Assembly: GCA_963700395.1 (NCBI GenBank)
Contig: CAVOXI010000001.1
Span: 248,001 to 312,000, forward strand
DNA from: Prado023 sp963700395
GTDB taxonomy: Bacteria; Actinomycetota; Actinomycetes; S36-B12; CAIYMF01
DNA: 64,000 nt
Direction: 5' to 3'
The notes beneath the pieces were generated by a model. That model was not told the DNA's origin, did no database searches, and saw nothing but the letters and a program-made list of their open reading frames with translations. A program made the position numbers and the translations under genes. Position 1 is the stretch's first letter; each line of letters begins with the position of its first letter. Below, in pieces: positions 38,993-48,582 of this stretch.

Positions 38993-41900
38993 TCAGAGCG
39001 GCGTGCTGCCCGCCGTACCGACGAGCTGCTCGCGGAACGCCGGCCCCGACAGCCGCTGCGCCTCGGCTCGTGCGGCCGCCACGCGTGCGGCCATGCCCAG
39101 CCGGGCGGACGGCTCATCGTTGCCCGGCGTGGACACGAAGAGCTCGATCGCGGCGAGCCCCGCGTCGGCCCGTCCGCTGGCGGCGGCCTGCTTGGCGTCC
39201 AGGCGGGCGGCGTACCAGTCGGAGGCCAGCACGGACTCGCGGGTGAACATCGCACGGAACTCCGGGGTGGCGAGCGTCCAGCCCTCCGAGGTGACCCCGT
39301 CGACCATGATCTCCAGGAGCGCGCGCAGGGGCGGGATCGCCAGGGAGATCGTGCCGTCGTCGAAGTAGGAGCGGGCAACCCGCTCATGGGTGGTCACGAT
39401 CGTGGCGACGGACTCCGCGAACACCGCGACGTCCTGCAGCTCGGGGCGCAGCATCTCCGGGGTGAGGACCATGTGCGGGTGCAGGAAGATCCGGCCGAAG
39501 AAGGTGGACGCGAACTTGTCGGTGATCCGGTAGCCGAGCCGGCTGGCCGCCACGATCCTGCCGTCGTGCTCGAAGTCGACCAGCTTCTCCAGTGCGCCCT
39601 GGGCGATCAGGTGGTGGGCGTCGCGCTCCTCCTCGGTCATCCGGGAGAACGTCTCGGGGATCAGCAGCGAGATGTCATGGTCGACGCGGACCTTGGGCCC
39701 GACCCAGCCGGCCGCGGACAGCCATCCGTCGTACCCGGTCAGGGCGTAGGCCAGCAGCGAGGCGTTCAGGTCGATCACGGCCGGCATCGCGTTGAACGGG
39801 CCCTTGGTCAGCGCACCCTCGGACCCCGCACCGGTGGTGGACGGCGACTTGCCGGTCATCGAGGAGATGAACTCCATGAACAGCTCGGGCAGCTCCATGT
39901 AGTGCAGCGGGTTGAACGAGCACAGCGGCGGCACCGGCCCGTCCGGCGGGTTGTTGCGGCGACCGGCAGCGACGACGTCCACGGGCAGCATCAGCGGCTC
40001 GTCGGTGCGCAGGCGGCGGACCAGGCGCGAGGACAGCTCGGCGACCGAGGTCGCCGCGGCGTCGGCGTGGTCCGGCCTGGGCTGCAGGTAGCGCGGGTTC
40101 TTCGACGGCTTGCCGCCCACGAGCCGAGGGTTGGCCGAGCACACGAAGAACTCGGGCCCCTGACCCTCGGGCGTGTCCGCGAAGCGGCTGATCATCTGCG
40201 CCATCGGGTCGCTGAACGCGCTGAAGGCCACTGCGTCGTCGCGCATGGCCAGCGCATCGTCGCGGGTCAGCGGCTGGAAGTTGGAGATGAACGTGCCGGG
40301 TGCGGCCAGGTCGTGCTCGGCCTGCTTGTCGTACCCCCGGTGGATCGCATCGTCCGGGCGCTGGAAGAGCAGCTCCTCGCAGTTCTCCACGAGCTTGTAG
40401 GAGCGTGCCGGGTCCAGGCCGACCTGGGAGCCGGGCACGACCGTGGAGGCGGTGATGTCGTCCTGGGTCTGGACCTTGGTCGCCGGGGAGAAGTCATGGC
40501 GCAGCCCGAACAGCCGCCACGATCCGTCGAGGTTGAAGCCGACCCGCAGCATGTTGACGGTGACCTTGGCTCCGTCAAGGCGCAGGGAGTTCCCCTGCCG
40601 ACCGTTGATGATCACGACGCTGAAGTGGCTGCGCCAGTCATCGCCCCACTCGGGCCGGTAGGAGCGCTTGACCACGTAGACCAGCTCCTTGACGTGCACC
40701 GGGATGCGCTCCAGCCAGGCGTTGTGCTCGGCGGAGTACTCCGTCCGCGACGGCGTGAGGAGCTTGATCACCGACCCGATCGAACGGTCCTCGGACAGGA
40801 TCCGCCGGTGGTCCTGGCCGTTGCGGGCCGGGTCCAGGAACCGCTGGGCGTAGTCCCGGTCGAGGATGGCCGCGACCCGGTCCATGTCGTCGTCGAAGTC
40901 CGCGACGTAGGCCGAGCCGTAGATGAACGCGTCGGTGATGGCCTTGGAGATCTCCGACTTGCCGCCGCCGGAGACCGTGGCGGGCTTGTGGCACGAGGTC
41001 GCCAGCGGCACGGTCCCCGTCAAGGACCACGCCGTCCGGTCATAGGGCTGGTGGAGCATCTGCACCCGGTACCCGTTCGGGCTCAGGTAGCACTTGTCCG
41101 CGCGCAACGCGATCGAGCTGGGCCGGCCGTCGGGACCCTGCCACGACACGGTCATGTCACGCAGCGAGTAGCGCGCACCCCCGGGGACGAGCACGATCCG
41201 CGGCTGGACCAGGTCCAGGGCGTGACCCTCCGGCTGGGCGGCGAACCGCTCGGGATCGCGCTCGAGCACCTCGGCCAGGGTGTAGGCGTCGCCACAGCGG
41301 TTCTCGGTGTACTCCTGGCCCAGGTTGTAGCTCGGGAAGACCAGGGCCCCGCCGGCATGCTCCTCCTCGGCGTTGCCGAAGAGGTTCGCGGAGTAGGAGA
41401 TCTGGGTCTTGACCTCCTTCTTGCAGTAGCCGAAGTAGTTGTCGGCGATCACGGTCACGATGACGCCGCGAGCATCACGGGCGCAGATCTTGAACGCCTG
41501 CCCGTTGTTGTACCGCTCGTCCTCGGCCTCCCAGCAGACCCCGTCACGCCTCTGGCGGTCCGTGGCGTCGTCGACGTGGGGCAGTCCGAGCTCCTTCTTG
41601 GTCATGCGGGTCAGGTGCGGGGCGAGGATGACGCAGCCGGTGTGGCCGGTCCACGTCTCCGGGGCCAGGGACGCGTCGTTCTCGGGCAGGTACGGGTCCC
41701 CGCCGTTGCCGAAGATGCCCTCCACGAAGTCGAGGTTGGCCACGAGCCCGCCGGGAACGATGAACCGCGTCTCCATCCGCTTCTCCCGCACGGACCCGGG
41801 AACCTCCGGGGCGACCAGCGGGCGCAGCTGCAGCGAGACGAAGCACGCCGCGGGTGTGGGCTGGTTGGCCGAGTAGGGCAGCACCATGTCCACCTCGGGC

Positions 41901-42379
41901 GGCTCGAACGCACTGGCCAGCAGGCGGGCGAATGCCACCTTCGGGACGGCGATCTTGTCGTCGGGGATCGGCAGGCCGCCCTCGGCGATGTGGAACACCC
42001 CGGCAGTCGTCCGGCGGTCGTTCGCGGGGTTGTGCAGCACTCCGTTGACCAGGCGGTAGCTGGTGAGCAGCGGCGAGGCGAAGCTGTCACCGTCGAAGGG
42101 CAGCGACAGCTCGCGGGCCAGGCCCGGCTCGTCGAGCACGAACGTCCGCCGGGGCAGCTTCGGGAGCTCACCGGTCTCGGCGAGGTAGTCGTCGAGGAAG
42201 GCCTGGATGCGCCCGTCGGCTGCGCAGAGCCGGTCGGCGAGTCGACGGCTCAACTCCCTCTGGCGGGCCAGGATCGGCTGGGCGAGCCGGGCGGCCTCGG
42301 AGTCGCCGGAGCCCTCGGGCAGGGGCAGGCCCAGCAGTGCGAGTCGGAGGTTGATCGCGTCGTTCTGGTTCCTGGTCAC
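38993..42379 (-). CDS. Putative PPi-type phosphoenolpyruvate carboxykinase
   Basis: 1,128 residues, intact. I recognise the overall sequence as the large protein family that includes the pyrophosphate-dependent PEP carboxykinase of propionibacteria and Entamoeba, which interconverts oxaloacetate + PPi and PEP + Pi + CO2. Distinctive strings: SCHKPATVSGGGKSEISKAI (a PEPCK-like phosphate loop), YVADFDDDMDRVAAILDRDY, NPLHYMELPELFMEFISSM, TGKSPSTTGAGSEGALTKGP. It is about twice the length of ATP- or GTP-PEPCK and matches neither. The GTG start follows AGGAGAA, and it is divergent from dxr. The family match is from memory and not from a search, so function is moderate confidence; the reading frame is certain. 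Confidence 0.65.
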   Translation of the reverse strand: MTRNQNDAINLRLALLGLPLPEGSGDSEAARLAQPILARQRELSRRLADRLCAADGRIQAFLDDYLAETGELPKLPRRTFVLDEPGLARELSLPFDGDSFASPLLTSYRLVNGVLHNPANDRRTTAGVFHIAEGGLPIPDDKIAVPKVAFARLLASAFEPPEVDMVLPYSANQPTPAACFVSLQLRPLVAPEVPGSVREKRMETRFIVPGGLVANLDFVEGIFGNGGDPYLPENDASLAPETWTGHTGCVILAPHLTRMTKKELGLPHVDDATDRQRRDGVCWEAEDERYNNGQAFKICARDARGVIVTVIADNYFGYCKKEVKTQISYSANLFGNAEEEHAGGALVFPSYNLGQEYTENRCGDAYTLAEVLERDPERFAAQPEGHALDLVQPRIVLVPGGARYSLRDMTVSWQGPDGRPSSIALRADKCYLSPNGYRVQMLHQPYDRTAWSLTGTVPLATSCHKPATVSGGGKSEISKAITDAFIYGSAYVADFDDDMDRVAAILDRDYAQRFLDPARNGQDHRRILSEDRSIGSVIKLLTPSRTEYSAEHNAWLERIPVHVKELVYVVKRSYRPEWGDDWRSHFSVVIINGRQGNSLRLDGAKVTVNMLRVGFNLDGSWRLFGLRHDFSPATKVQTQDDITASTVVPGSQVGLDPARSYKLVENCEELLFQRPDDAIHRGYDKQAEHDLAAPGTFISNFQPLTRDDALAMRDDAVAFSAFSDPMAQMISRFADTPEGQGPEFFVCSANPRLVGGKPSKNPRYLQPRPDHADAAATSVAELSSRLVRRLRTDEPLMLPVDVVAAGRRNNPPDGPVPPLCSFNPLHYMELPELFMEFISSMTGKSPSTTGAGSEGALTKGPFNAMPAVIDLNASLLAYALTGYDGWLSAAGWVGPKVRVDHDISLLIPETFSRMTEEERDAHHLIAQGALEKLVDFEHDGRIVAASRLGYRITDKFASTFFGRIFLHPHMVLTPEMLRPELQDVAVFAESVATIVTTHERVARSYFDDGTISLAIPPLRALLEIMVDGVTSEGWTLATPEFRAMFTRESVLASDWYAARLDAKQAAASGRADAGLAAIELFVSTPGNDEPSARLGMAARVAAARAEAQRLSGPAFREQLVGTAGSTPL

Positions 42380-42547
42380 ACCTGATTCTCCTGCACCCTG
42401 ATGCCGGGTCGCCACTCGCATCCGCGCACGACCGGGAACCGGGAGGTGATGGGCGCGCCGGGTGCTGACCGGTCCGCGGTGCTGACCCGTACACGGTCCT
42501 GACCTGCCGTGGACGCCCATCGCCCGCGGATCGGCGACAATGGCGCC

Positions 42548-43732
42548 ATGACCGCGCGCAGGGACGTCATCCTCCTGGGCAGCACCGGCTCCATCGGCAC
42601 CCAGGCCCTGGACGTCATCGCGCGCAACCCGGACCGGTTCCGCGTCGTCGGGCTGGCCGCCGGAGGTGGGAACGTCGCGCTGCTCGCCGAGCAGGCGGCG
42701 GCCTTCGACGTGCCCGTCGTGGCGGTGGCCGACCCGGACGGCGGCCCGGCCCTGGAGGCTGCGCTCGCCAGCACCCTGCCGCACGGCCATCGTCCTGAGG
42801 TGCTCGCCGGCCCGGATGCGGCCACGGAGCTGGCCGGCCGGGCGTGCGACGTCGTCCTGAACGGGATGACCGGGGCGGTCGGGCTCGAGCCCACCCTCGC
42901 CGCGCTGGCCGCCGGGCACAGCCTGGCCCTGGCCAACAAGGAGTCGCTGATCATCGGCGGCCCGCTGGTCACAGCCGCCGCCGCGCCGGGGCAGATCGTT
43001 CCGGTCGACTCGGAGCACTCAGCGCTGGCGCAGTGCCTTGTGGGGGGTCGTGCCGACGAGGTGCGCCGCCTCGTGCTGACCGCCAGCGGCGGACCGTTCC
43101 GCGGCCGCTCCCGAGCCGAGCTCGCCGACGTGACGCCCGAGCAGGCGATGAACCATCCCACGTGGGCGATGGGCCCGGTCATCACGATCAACTCCGCCAC
43201 ACTGGTCAACAAGGGCCTCGAGGTGATCGAGGCCCACCTGCTCTTCGACATCCCCATGGAGAGGATCACGGTGATGGTGCACCCGCAGTCGGTGATCCAC
43301 TCGATGGTGGAGTTCGTCGACGGGTCGACCCTGGCCCAGGCCAGCCCGCCGGACATGCGCCTGCCCATCGCCCTCGGGCTCACCTGGCCCGAGCGCGTCG
43401 CGGACGCCTCTCCTGCCTGCGACTGGACCTCATCGCACACCTGGACATTCGACCCCCTCGACGACGACGCCTTCCCCGCCGTGCGCCTGGCCCGCGCCGC
43501 CGGTGCCACCGGTGGGACGGCGCCCGCGGTGTTCAACGCGGCCAACGAGGTCGCGGTGGACGCGTTCCGGGTGGGGGACCTCGACTTCATCGGGATCGTG
43601 GACACCATCGGGGCGGTCCTGGCCGCCCACACCCCCGTGGTCGGGGACGACTTCACGCTGGCAGCGGTCAGCGCGGCGGACGGCTGGGCCCGAACCGAGG
43701 CCCGGTCGCGGATCGCGACGGGGGTGCACTGA
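42548..43732 (+). CDS. dxr: 1-deoxy-D-xylulose 5-phosphate reductoisomerase
   Basis: 394 residues. It catalyses the second step of the MEP isoprenoid pathway, DXP to MEP with NADPH. LLGSTGSIGTQALDVIARNP is the NADPH-binding start; LANKESLIIGGPLV, IVPVDSEHSALAQCL, LTASGGPFRG, MGPVITINSATLVNKGLEVI and VHPQSVIHSMVEFVDGS hold the substrate and metal ligands. A GACAAT box 6 nt before the ATG with no Shine-Dalgarno suggests a leaderless mRNA. The stop overlaps the next start (TGATG). With ispG downstream, two MEP-pathway enzymes share this operon. Confidence 0.95.
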   Translation: MTARRDVILLGSTGSIGTQALDVIARNPDRFRVVGLAAGGGNVALLAEQAAAFDVPVVAVADPDGGPALEAALASTLPHGHRPEVLAGPDAATELAGRACDVVLNGMTGAVGLEPTLAALAAGHSLALANKESLIIGGPLVTAAAAPGQIVPVDSEHSALAQCLVGGRADEVRRLVLTASGGPFRGRSRAELADVTPEQAMNHPTWAMGPVITINSATLVNKGLEVIEAHLLFDIPMERITVMVHPQSVIHSMVEFVDGSTLAQASPPDMRLPIALGLTWPERVADASPACDWTSSHTWTFDPLDDDAFPAVRLARAAGATGGTAPAVFNAANEVAVDAFRVGDLDFIGIVDTIGAVLAAHTPVVGDDFTLAAVSAADGWARTEARSRIATGVH

Positions 43733-45093
43733 TGGATTCCGTGCTGTTCGTGCTCGGGGTGCTGCTCGCCGCCCTGGGCATCGGGATGTCGATCGGGCTC
43801 CACGAGGTCGGGCACATGGTGCCGGCCAAGCGCTTCGGCGTGAAGGTCACCCAGTACATGGTCGGCTTCGGCCCGACGATGTGGTCCAAGCGGGGCAGGG
43901 AGACGGAGTACGGCTTCAAGTGGATCCCGCTCGGCGGCTACATCCGGATGATCGGGATGTTCCCGCCGCCGCAGGGCGCCCCCGAGGGAACCGCCGGTCG
44001 GGGCACGACCGGCCGCTTCCAGATGCTGGCCGAGGAGGCCCGCGCTGCAGCGTGGGAGGAGGTCGAGCCCGGCGACGAGGACCGCGTGTTCTACCGACTG
44101 AGCGCGCCGAAGAAGGTGGTGGTCATGCTCGGCGGCCCCACCATGAACCTGATCCTCGCCATCTTCTTCTTCGCCCTGCTCCTGGTCGGCATCGGCATCC
44201 CCACCCCCACGACGACCGTGGCCGAGGTGGGCAAGTGCGTGCCCTCCTACATGGCCACCGAGGAGGCCGCCGCTGCCGCCGTGGCCGACCCGACGACCGT
44301 CCGCGACGCCCCGGAGTGCACGTCCGGGGACCCCGTCTCACCCGCGGCGGTGGCCGGCATCGTGGCAGGTGACCGGATCACCTCCATCGACGGCCAGCCC
44401 GTCTCGGTCTGGACCGAGCTCACCGCGGTCACCCGCTCGAACCCCGGCCAGACCGTCGTGCTCGGCCTGGACACCGCGACCGGCCCCCGTGAGGTCGAGG
44501 TCCCGATGGCCACGGCCTACCGTCCGGTCGTCGACGACCAGGGCGTGGTCGGCGAGGAGATCGTCGCCACCGGCTACATCGGCGTCACCCCGCAGACGCA
44601 GTACGTCGCCCAGCCCGTGAGCGCCGTCCCCGCGACGATGTGGGACGTCACCGTACGCAGCGCACAGGCCCTCATCACGCTCCCGGTCCGCGTCTACGAG
44701 CTGGCGCAGGGCATGCTCTCCGGCGAGGAGCGCGACCCGAACAGCCCCGTCAGCGTCGTGGGCGTCGGACGGATCTCCGGTGAGGTCGTCGCGGCCGAGG
44801 AGCCCGTCAAGGCCAAGTTCGCGATCCTGGTCAGCCTGATGGCCAGCCTCAACCTGTTCCTCTTCCTGTTCAACCTCGTGCCCGTCCTGCCGCTGGACGG
44901 CGGTCATGTGGCCGGTGCGATCTACGAGGGGGGTCGGCGGACGCTGGCCCGCTGGCGCGGTCGGCCCGACCCCGGTCCGGTCGACGTCTCACGGCTGCTG
45001 CCCCTGTCCTACGGGGTGGGGATCGTCCTCATCGCCGTGTCCAGCGTCGTGATCCTGGCCGACGTCATCAACCCGATCTCCATCTACGGCTGA
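43732..45093 (+). CDS. rseP: Site-2 membrane metalloprotease RseP/RIP
   Basis: 453 residues. The zinc motif is IGLHEVGHMVPAK in the first transmembrane helix, the second ligand region is NLVPVLPLDGGH near the C-terminus, and a PDZ domain lies between (SPAAVAGIVAGDRITSIDGQ). Three or four membrane helices are visible, including LILAIFFFALLLVGIGIP. It cleaves anti-sigma factors and other membrane proteins within the bilayer. Its place between dxr and ispG is the usual arrangement in actinobacteria. Confidence 0.93.
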   Translation: MDSVLFVLGVLLAALGIGMSIGLHEVGHMVPAKRFGVKVTQYMVGFGPTMWSKRGRETEYGFKWIPLGGYIRMIGMFPPPQGAPEGTAGRGTTGRFQMLAEEARAAAWEEVEPGDEDRVFYRLSAPKKVVVMLGGPTMNLILAIFFFALLLVGIGIPTPTTTVAEVGKCVPSYMATEEAAAAAVADPTTVRDAPECTSGDPVSPAAVAGIVAGDRITSIDGQPVSVWTELTAVTRSNPGQTVVLGLDTATGPREVEVPMATAYRPVVDDQGVVGEEIVATGYIGVTPQTQYVAQPVSAVPATMWDVTVRSAQALITLPVRVYELAQGMLSGEERDPNSPVSVVGVGRISGEVVAAEEPVKAKFAILVSLMASLNLFLFLFNLVPVLPLDGGHVAGAIYEGGRRTLARWRGRPDPGPVDVSRLLPLSYGVGIVLIAVSSVVILADVINPISIYG

Positions 45094-45101
45094 CCCGGCC
45101 G

Positions 45102-46004
45102 ATGCCGGACCCCGACCCCCTGCAGGGCGCCGAATCCGTGCCTGTTCCCGCGGCCCAGGGCGACGAGCCCTTCGGCGTTCCCGTCGTCCCGCAGCGATCC
45201 GCTGGTCGCGCGACCCCGTGGATGCTGCGCGCCGCCCTGGTGGGCGTGGCTGCGGGGCTGCTCTCGGGCCTGTTCGGCGTCGGTGGCGGGATCATCATGG
45301 TCCCGCTGCTGGTGGCGTGGTTCGCCCTCGACCAGCGGCGGGCGGGCGCCACCAGCCTGCTGGCGATCGTGCCGATCGCGACCGCCTCGGCGAGCGGGTA
45401 CGCGGTCAACGGCAACATCGACCTGGGCGCGGGACTCCTGCTCCTGGTCGGTGGCGTGATCGGGGGGCAGCTGGGCTCCCGGCTCCTCCCGCGGACCCCG
45501 ATCCCGACCCTGCAGCTGTGGTTCGGCATCCTCAGCCTCGCCACAGCTGCCCGGTTGGTGTTCGGCGCCGGCTCGGGCTCGCTGTTGGGCGTCGGGGGGC
45601 TGTGGGAGGGAGCCCTGCTGATCCTGGTGGGCGTCGCGTCGGGCACGCTCGCGGGGCTCCTGGGCGTGGGCGGGGGGATCATCATGGTCCCCGGGCTGGT
45701 CCTGCTGACCGGCGACGACGCCGACACCGCGCGCGGCACCAGCCTGCTGGTCGTCGTCTTCACGGCCCTGACCGCGTCGGTCACGAACTGGCGCAACGGG
45801 CTCATCGAGGTGCGGGTCGCCCTCGTCGCGGGCCTGGTGGGCGCCCCGGCGGGGCTGCTCGGGGCCGCGGTGGGCCAGTGGCTGCCCGAGCGGATCGCCC
45901 TCGTCCTGTTCGCCGGGCTCCTGGCCGGTTCGGGCATCCAGGTCATCCTGCGCAGCCGCCACACCCGGAGTCAGGCGTCATCGGGTCCGGGGCGGGATAC
46001 TTGA
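45102..46004 (+). CDS. TSUP (TauE/SafE) family membrane transporter
   Basis: 300 residues with eight or so helices in two similar halves, each beginning with the family motif: LLSGLFGVGGGIIMVPLLVA and LLGVGGGIIMVPGLVLL. The family exports or imports sulfur-containing anions such as sulfite, sulfoacetate or taurine-derived compounds. The ATG lies 8 bp after the rseP stop and 4 bp separate its end from ispG, so it is cotranscribed, though no functional link to isoprenoids is known. The substrate cannot be inferred. Confidence 0.85.
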   Translation: MPDPDPLQGAESVPVPAAQGDEPFGVPVVPQRSAGRATPWMLRAALVGVAAGLLSGLFGVGGGIIMVPLLVAWFALDQRRAGATSLLAIVPIATASASGYAVNGNIDLGAGLLLLVGGVIGGQLGSRLLPRTPIPTLQLWFGILSLATAARLVFGAGSGSLLGVGGLWEGALLILVGVASGTLAGLLGVGGGIIMVPGLVLLTGDDADTARGTSLLVVVFTALTASVTNWRNGLIEVRVALVAGLVGAPAGLLGAAVGQWLPERIALVLFAGLLAGSGIQVILRSRHTRSQASSGPGRDT

Positions 46005-46008
46005 CCCC

Positions 46009-47163
46009 ATGAGCGTCAACCTGGGGATGCCCCCGCTTCCGCCGCCCGTCCTCGCCGCGCGGCGGACCACCCGCCAGATCCTGCTGAAGCACCCGACCCA
46101 CCCGGTCGCGGTCGGCGGCGACGCGCCCATCAGCGTCCAGTCGATGGCCACCACCCTGACCTCCGACGTGAACTCGACCCTGCAGCAGATCGCCGAGCTC
46201 ACCGCGTCCGGCTGCCAGGTGGTGCGTGTGGCGGTCCCGTCCCAGGACGACGCCGACGCCCTGCCCGACATCGCCCGCAAGTCCGGCATCCCCGTGATCG
46301 CCGACATCCACTTCCAGCCGAAGTACGTCTTCGCGGCCATCGAGGCCGGCTGCGCCGGGGTCCGCGTCAACCCGGGCAACATCAAGCAGTTCGACGACAA
46401 GGTCAAGGAGATCGCCGCTGCGGCGCGCGACCACGGCACCCCGATCCGGATCGGGGTCAACGCCGGCTCGCTGGACCCCCGCCTGCTCAAGAAGTACGGC
46501 AGGGCCACTCCCGAGGCCCTTGTGGAGTCCGCACTGTGGGAGGCCAGCCTGTTCGAGGAGCACGACTTCCACGACATCAAGATCTCGGTGAAGCACCACG
46601 ACCCTGTCGTGATGGTGCGGGCCTACGAGCTGCTCTCCGAGTCCTGCGACTACCCGCTGCATCTCGGCGTCACCGAGGCCGGCCCGATGTTCCAGGGCAC
46701 GATCAAGTCCGCGGTGGCCTTCGGGGCCCTGCTGAGCAAGGGGATCGGGGACACGATCCGGGTCTCACTCTCCGCGCCCCCGGTCGAGGAGGTCAAGGTC
46801 GGGATGCAGATCCTGGAGAGCCTGAACCTGCGCCAGCGCGGCCTGGAGATCGTGTCCTGCCCCTCGTGCGGGCGGGCACAGGTGGACGTCTACACGCTCG
46901 CGGAGCAGGTGACCGCCGGGCTCGAGGGCTTGGAGGTGCCGCTGCGCGTGGCTGTCATGGGCTGCGTCGTCAACGGGCCGGGGGAGGCGCGCGAGGCGGA
47001 CCTCGGCGTGGCCAGCGGCAACGGCAAGGGCCAGATCTTCGTCAAGGGCCAGGTCATCAAGACCGTGCCGGAGGCGCTGATCGTGGAGACCCTGATCGAG
47101 GAGGCCATGCGCCTGGCCGAGGAGATGCAGACCGAGGGCAGCCCGTCGGTCTCGGTGGGGTGA
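46009..47163 (+). CDS. ispG: 4-hydroxy-3-methylbut-2-enyl diphosphate synthase
   Basis: 384 residues. It reduces MEcPP to HMBPP, the penultimate MEP-pathway step, with a [4Fe-4S] cluster. Conserved strings: VQSMATTLTSDVNSTLQQI, VIADIHFQPKYVFAAIEAGC, RVNPGNIKQFDDKVKEIA, HLGVTEAGPMFQGTIKSAV, and the cluster ligands in VSCPSCGRAQVDVY and VMGCVVNGPGEAREAD. The ATG has a TACTTG box 5 nt upstream, so it may also be transcribed from its own leaderless start besides the operon. Confidence 0.95.
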   Translation: MSVNLGMPPLPPPVLAARRTTRQILLKHPTHPVAVGGDAPISVQSMATTLTSDVNSTLQQIAELTASGCQVVRVAVPSQDDADALPDIARKSGIPVIADIHFQPKYVFAAIEAGCAGVRVNPGNIKQFDDKVKEIAAAARDHGTPIRIGVNAGSLDPRLLKKYGRATPEALVESALWEASLFEEHDFHDIKISVKHHDPVVMVRAYELLSESCDYPLHLGVTEAGPMFQGTIKSAVAFGALLSKGIGDTIRVSLSAPPVEEVKVGMQILESLNLRQRGLEIVSCPSCGRAQVDVYTLAEQVTAGLEGLEVPLRVAVMGCVVNGPGEAREADLGVASGNGKGQIFVKGQVIKTVPEALIVETLIEEAMRLAEEMQTEGSPSVSVG

Positions 47164-47165
47164 GC

Positions 47166-48424
47166 GTGACCAGCCAGCCGCCCGGGTCCGGGCAGGGTGC
47201 GGGGGCGCCCGGGTCCCGGCTGCCCCGGCTGCTGCCCCGGCGGCTCCGGCTGCTGCCCCGGCGCCGCCGGCTCCTGGTCAGGTCCCGGGGTGGTCCCAGG
47301 AGGCGTTCGATGCCGCCTTCGCCGACGCGGAGGTGAAGATCGGCCGGTTCAACCTGGCCGTGTTCGGCAAGACCGGCGTCGGCAAGTCGACGCTCGTGAA
47401 CGCGATCTTCGGCGAGTCCGTCGCTGCCACCGGCATCGGGCGCCCCGTCACCCAGGGCAGCCACCTCTACGTGCATCGCACGGGCAAGCTGGGCATCTAC
47501 GACACCCAGGGCCTCGAGGTCGGCCGGGACACCACCCGGATCATCGACGAGCTGAAGAAGTTCGTGGACAACAGCCGTGCGATGCCGTTCGCCGAGCAGG
47601 TCCACCTGGCGTGGTACTGCGTCCGTGCCACGGACCGGCGCTTCGAGGAGACCGAGGCCGCCTTCATCCGGGAGCTCGCCGCGGTCGGGCTCCCGGTGAT
47701 CCTGGTGATGACGCAGGTCCCCGGACGTCGGGATGTGCACGGGCAGCTGTTCCTCGCACCGGACGCGATCGAGCTGGCGAGTCAGGTCGAGGGCATGGGT
47801 CTGCCCATCTACGACGGCCGGGCCGTCATGGTCAATGCGCTGGCCGACACCTTCACGGGGGTCGAGCAGCACGGGCTGCTGGACCTGCTCGATGCCACCT
47901 TTCGCTGCGCTCCGGACGAGGCCGCCGAGGCCCTTACCGCCGCGCAGAAGATTGACCCCGCGCGAAAGGCTAAGGCTGCCGAGAAGGCGGTGAACGCCGC
48001 GACCGCGGCCGCGACCGGGGCGGGGTTCACGCCGATCCCGTTCGCTGACGCGGCGGTGCTGGTGCCGATCCAGATCAGCATGATGGCCAAGATCGCCAAC
48101 ATCTACGACATCCCGATGCAGCGCGCCACGGTGGCCAGCCTCGCCGCGACCACCGTGACCACCCAGGCCGGCCGTGCCGCGGCCACCGGCCTGCTCAAGC
48201 TGGTGCCCGGGGTCGGGACGCTTGTCGGCGGCGTGATCACCGGCGGTGTGGCCGGGACGATGACGTTCGCGGTCGGCACGGCGTGGCACCGCGTGTGCAT
48301 CGGCATGGCCGAGGGCAAGTACGAGACCGTGTCGGGCACCCTGGACTCCGAATCGATCCAGCGCGTGTTCAACCAGGAGGTCGCCTCCATCATCCGCAGC
48401 CGCGGGCTCGGCGGCAGGAAGTAG
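47166..48424 (+). CDS. Era-like GTPase with a DUF697-type C-terminal region, one possible frame break
   Basis: GTPase motifs: G1 LAVFGKTGVGKSTLVNAIFG, G3 YDTQGLEV, G4 VILVMTQV (T/Q in place of the usual NKxD, so the base specificity may be altered). The C-terminal third (FTPIPFADAAVLVPIQISMM, LLKLVPGVGTLVGGVITGGV) matches the membrane-associating DUF697 region of YcjF-like proteins. The GTG at 47166, 2 bp after the ispG stop, reads into a Pro/Gly stretch that meets the GTPase frame only if one base is restored near 47217 in an Ala/Pro repeat; this gives exactly 420 codons. Otherwise a start at GTG 47333 gives a 363-residue protein. The role is unknown. Confidence 0.7.
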
Positions 48425-48447
48425 CCTCGACGTGACGGCGCCGCCTG

Positions 48448-48549
48448 TCAGAAGGCGACGACGCCGAAGAGGACCAGGAGGAAGGGCAGGAGCATGGCGA
48501 CGACCACCAGGATGCCGATGGTGGTCATGTTCCGCCGGATCCAGTCCAT
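48448..48549 (-). CDS. 33-residue single-helix membrane peptide (possible)
   Basis: MDWIRRNMTTIGILVVVAML begins a 33-residue peptide consisting of a short basic head and one strong hydrophobic helix ending LVLFGVVAF. Codon use and the positive-inside layout are those of a real membrane miniprotein. An ATG four codons upstream is an alternative start, and no clear Shine-Dalgarno is visible. It is convergent with the GTPase and divergent from the alcohol dehydrogenase, occupying what would otherwise be empty space. It could be chance. Confidence 0.4.
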   Translation of the reverse strand: MDWIRRNMTTIGILVVVAMLLPFLLVLFGVVAF

Positions 48550-48582
48550 GGACACAATCATCGCCGACGCGGAGGTCTGGCG

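Noticed and set aside
39386..42385. A 999-codon open frame antisense to the PEPCK-like gene
   Set aside because: It is the high-GC mirror of the real gene: Arg/Gly/Val/His-rich, low complexity, no recognisable domain, no ribosome-binding site.
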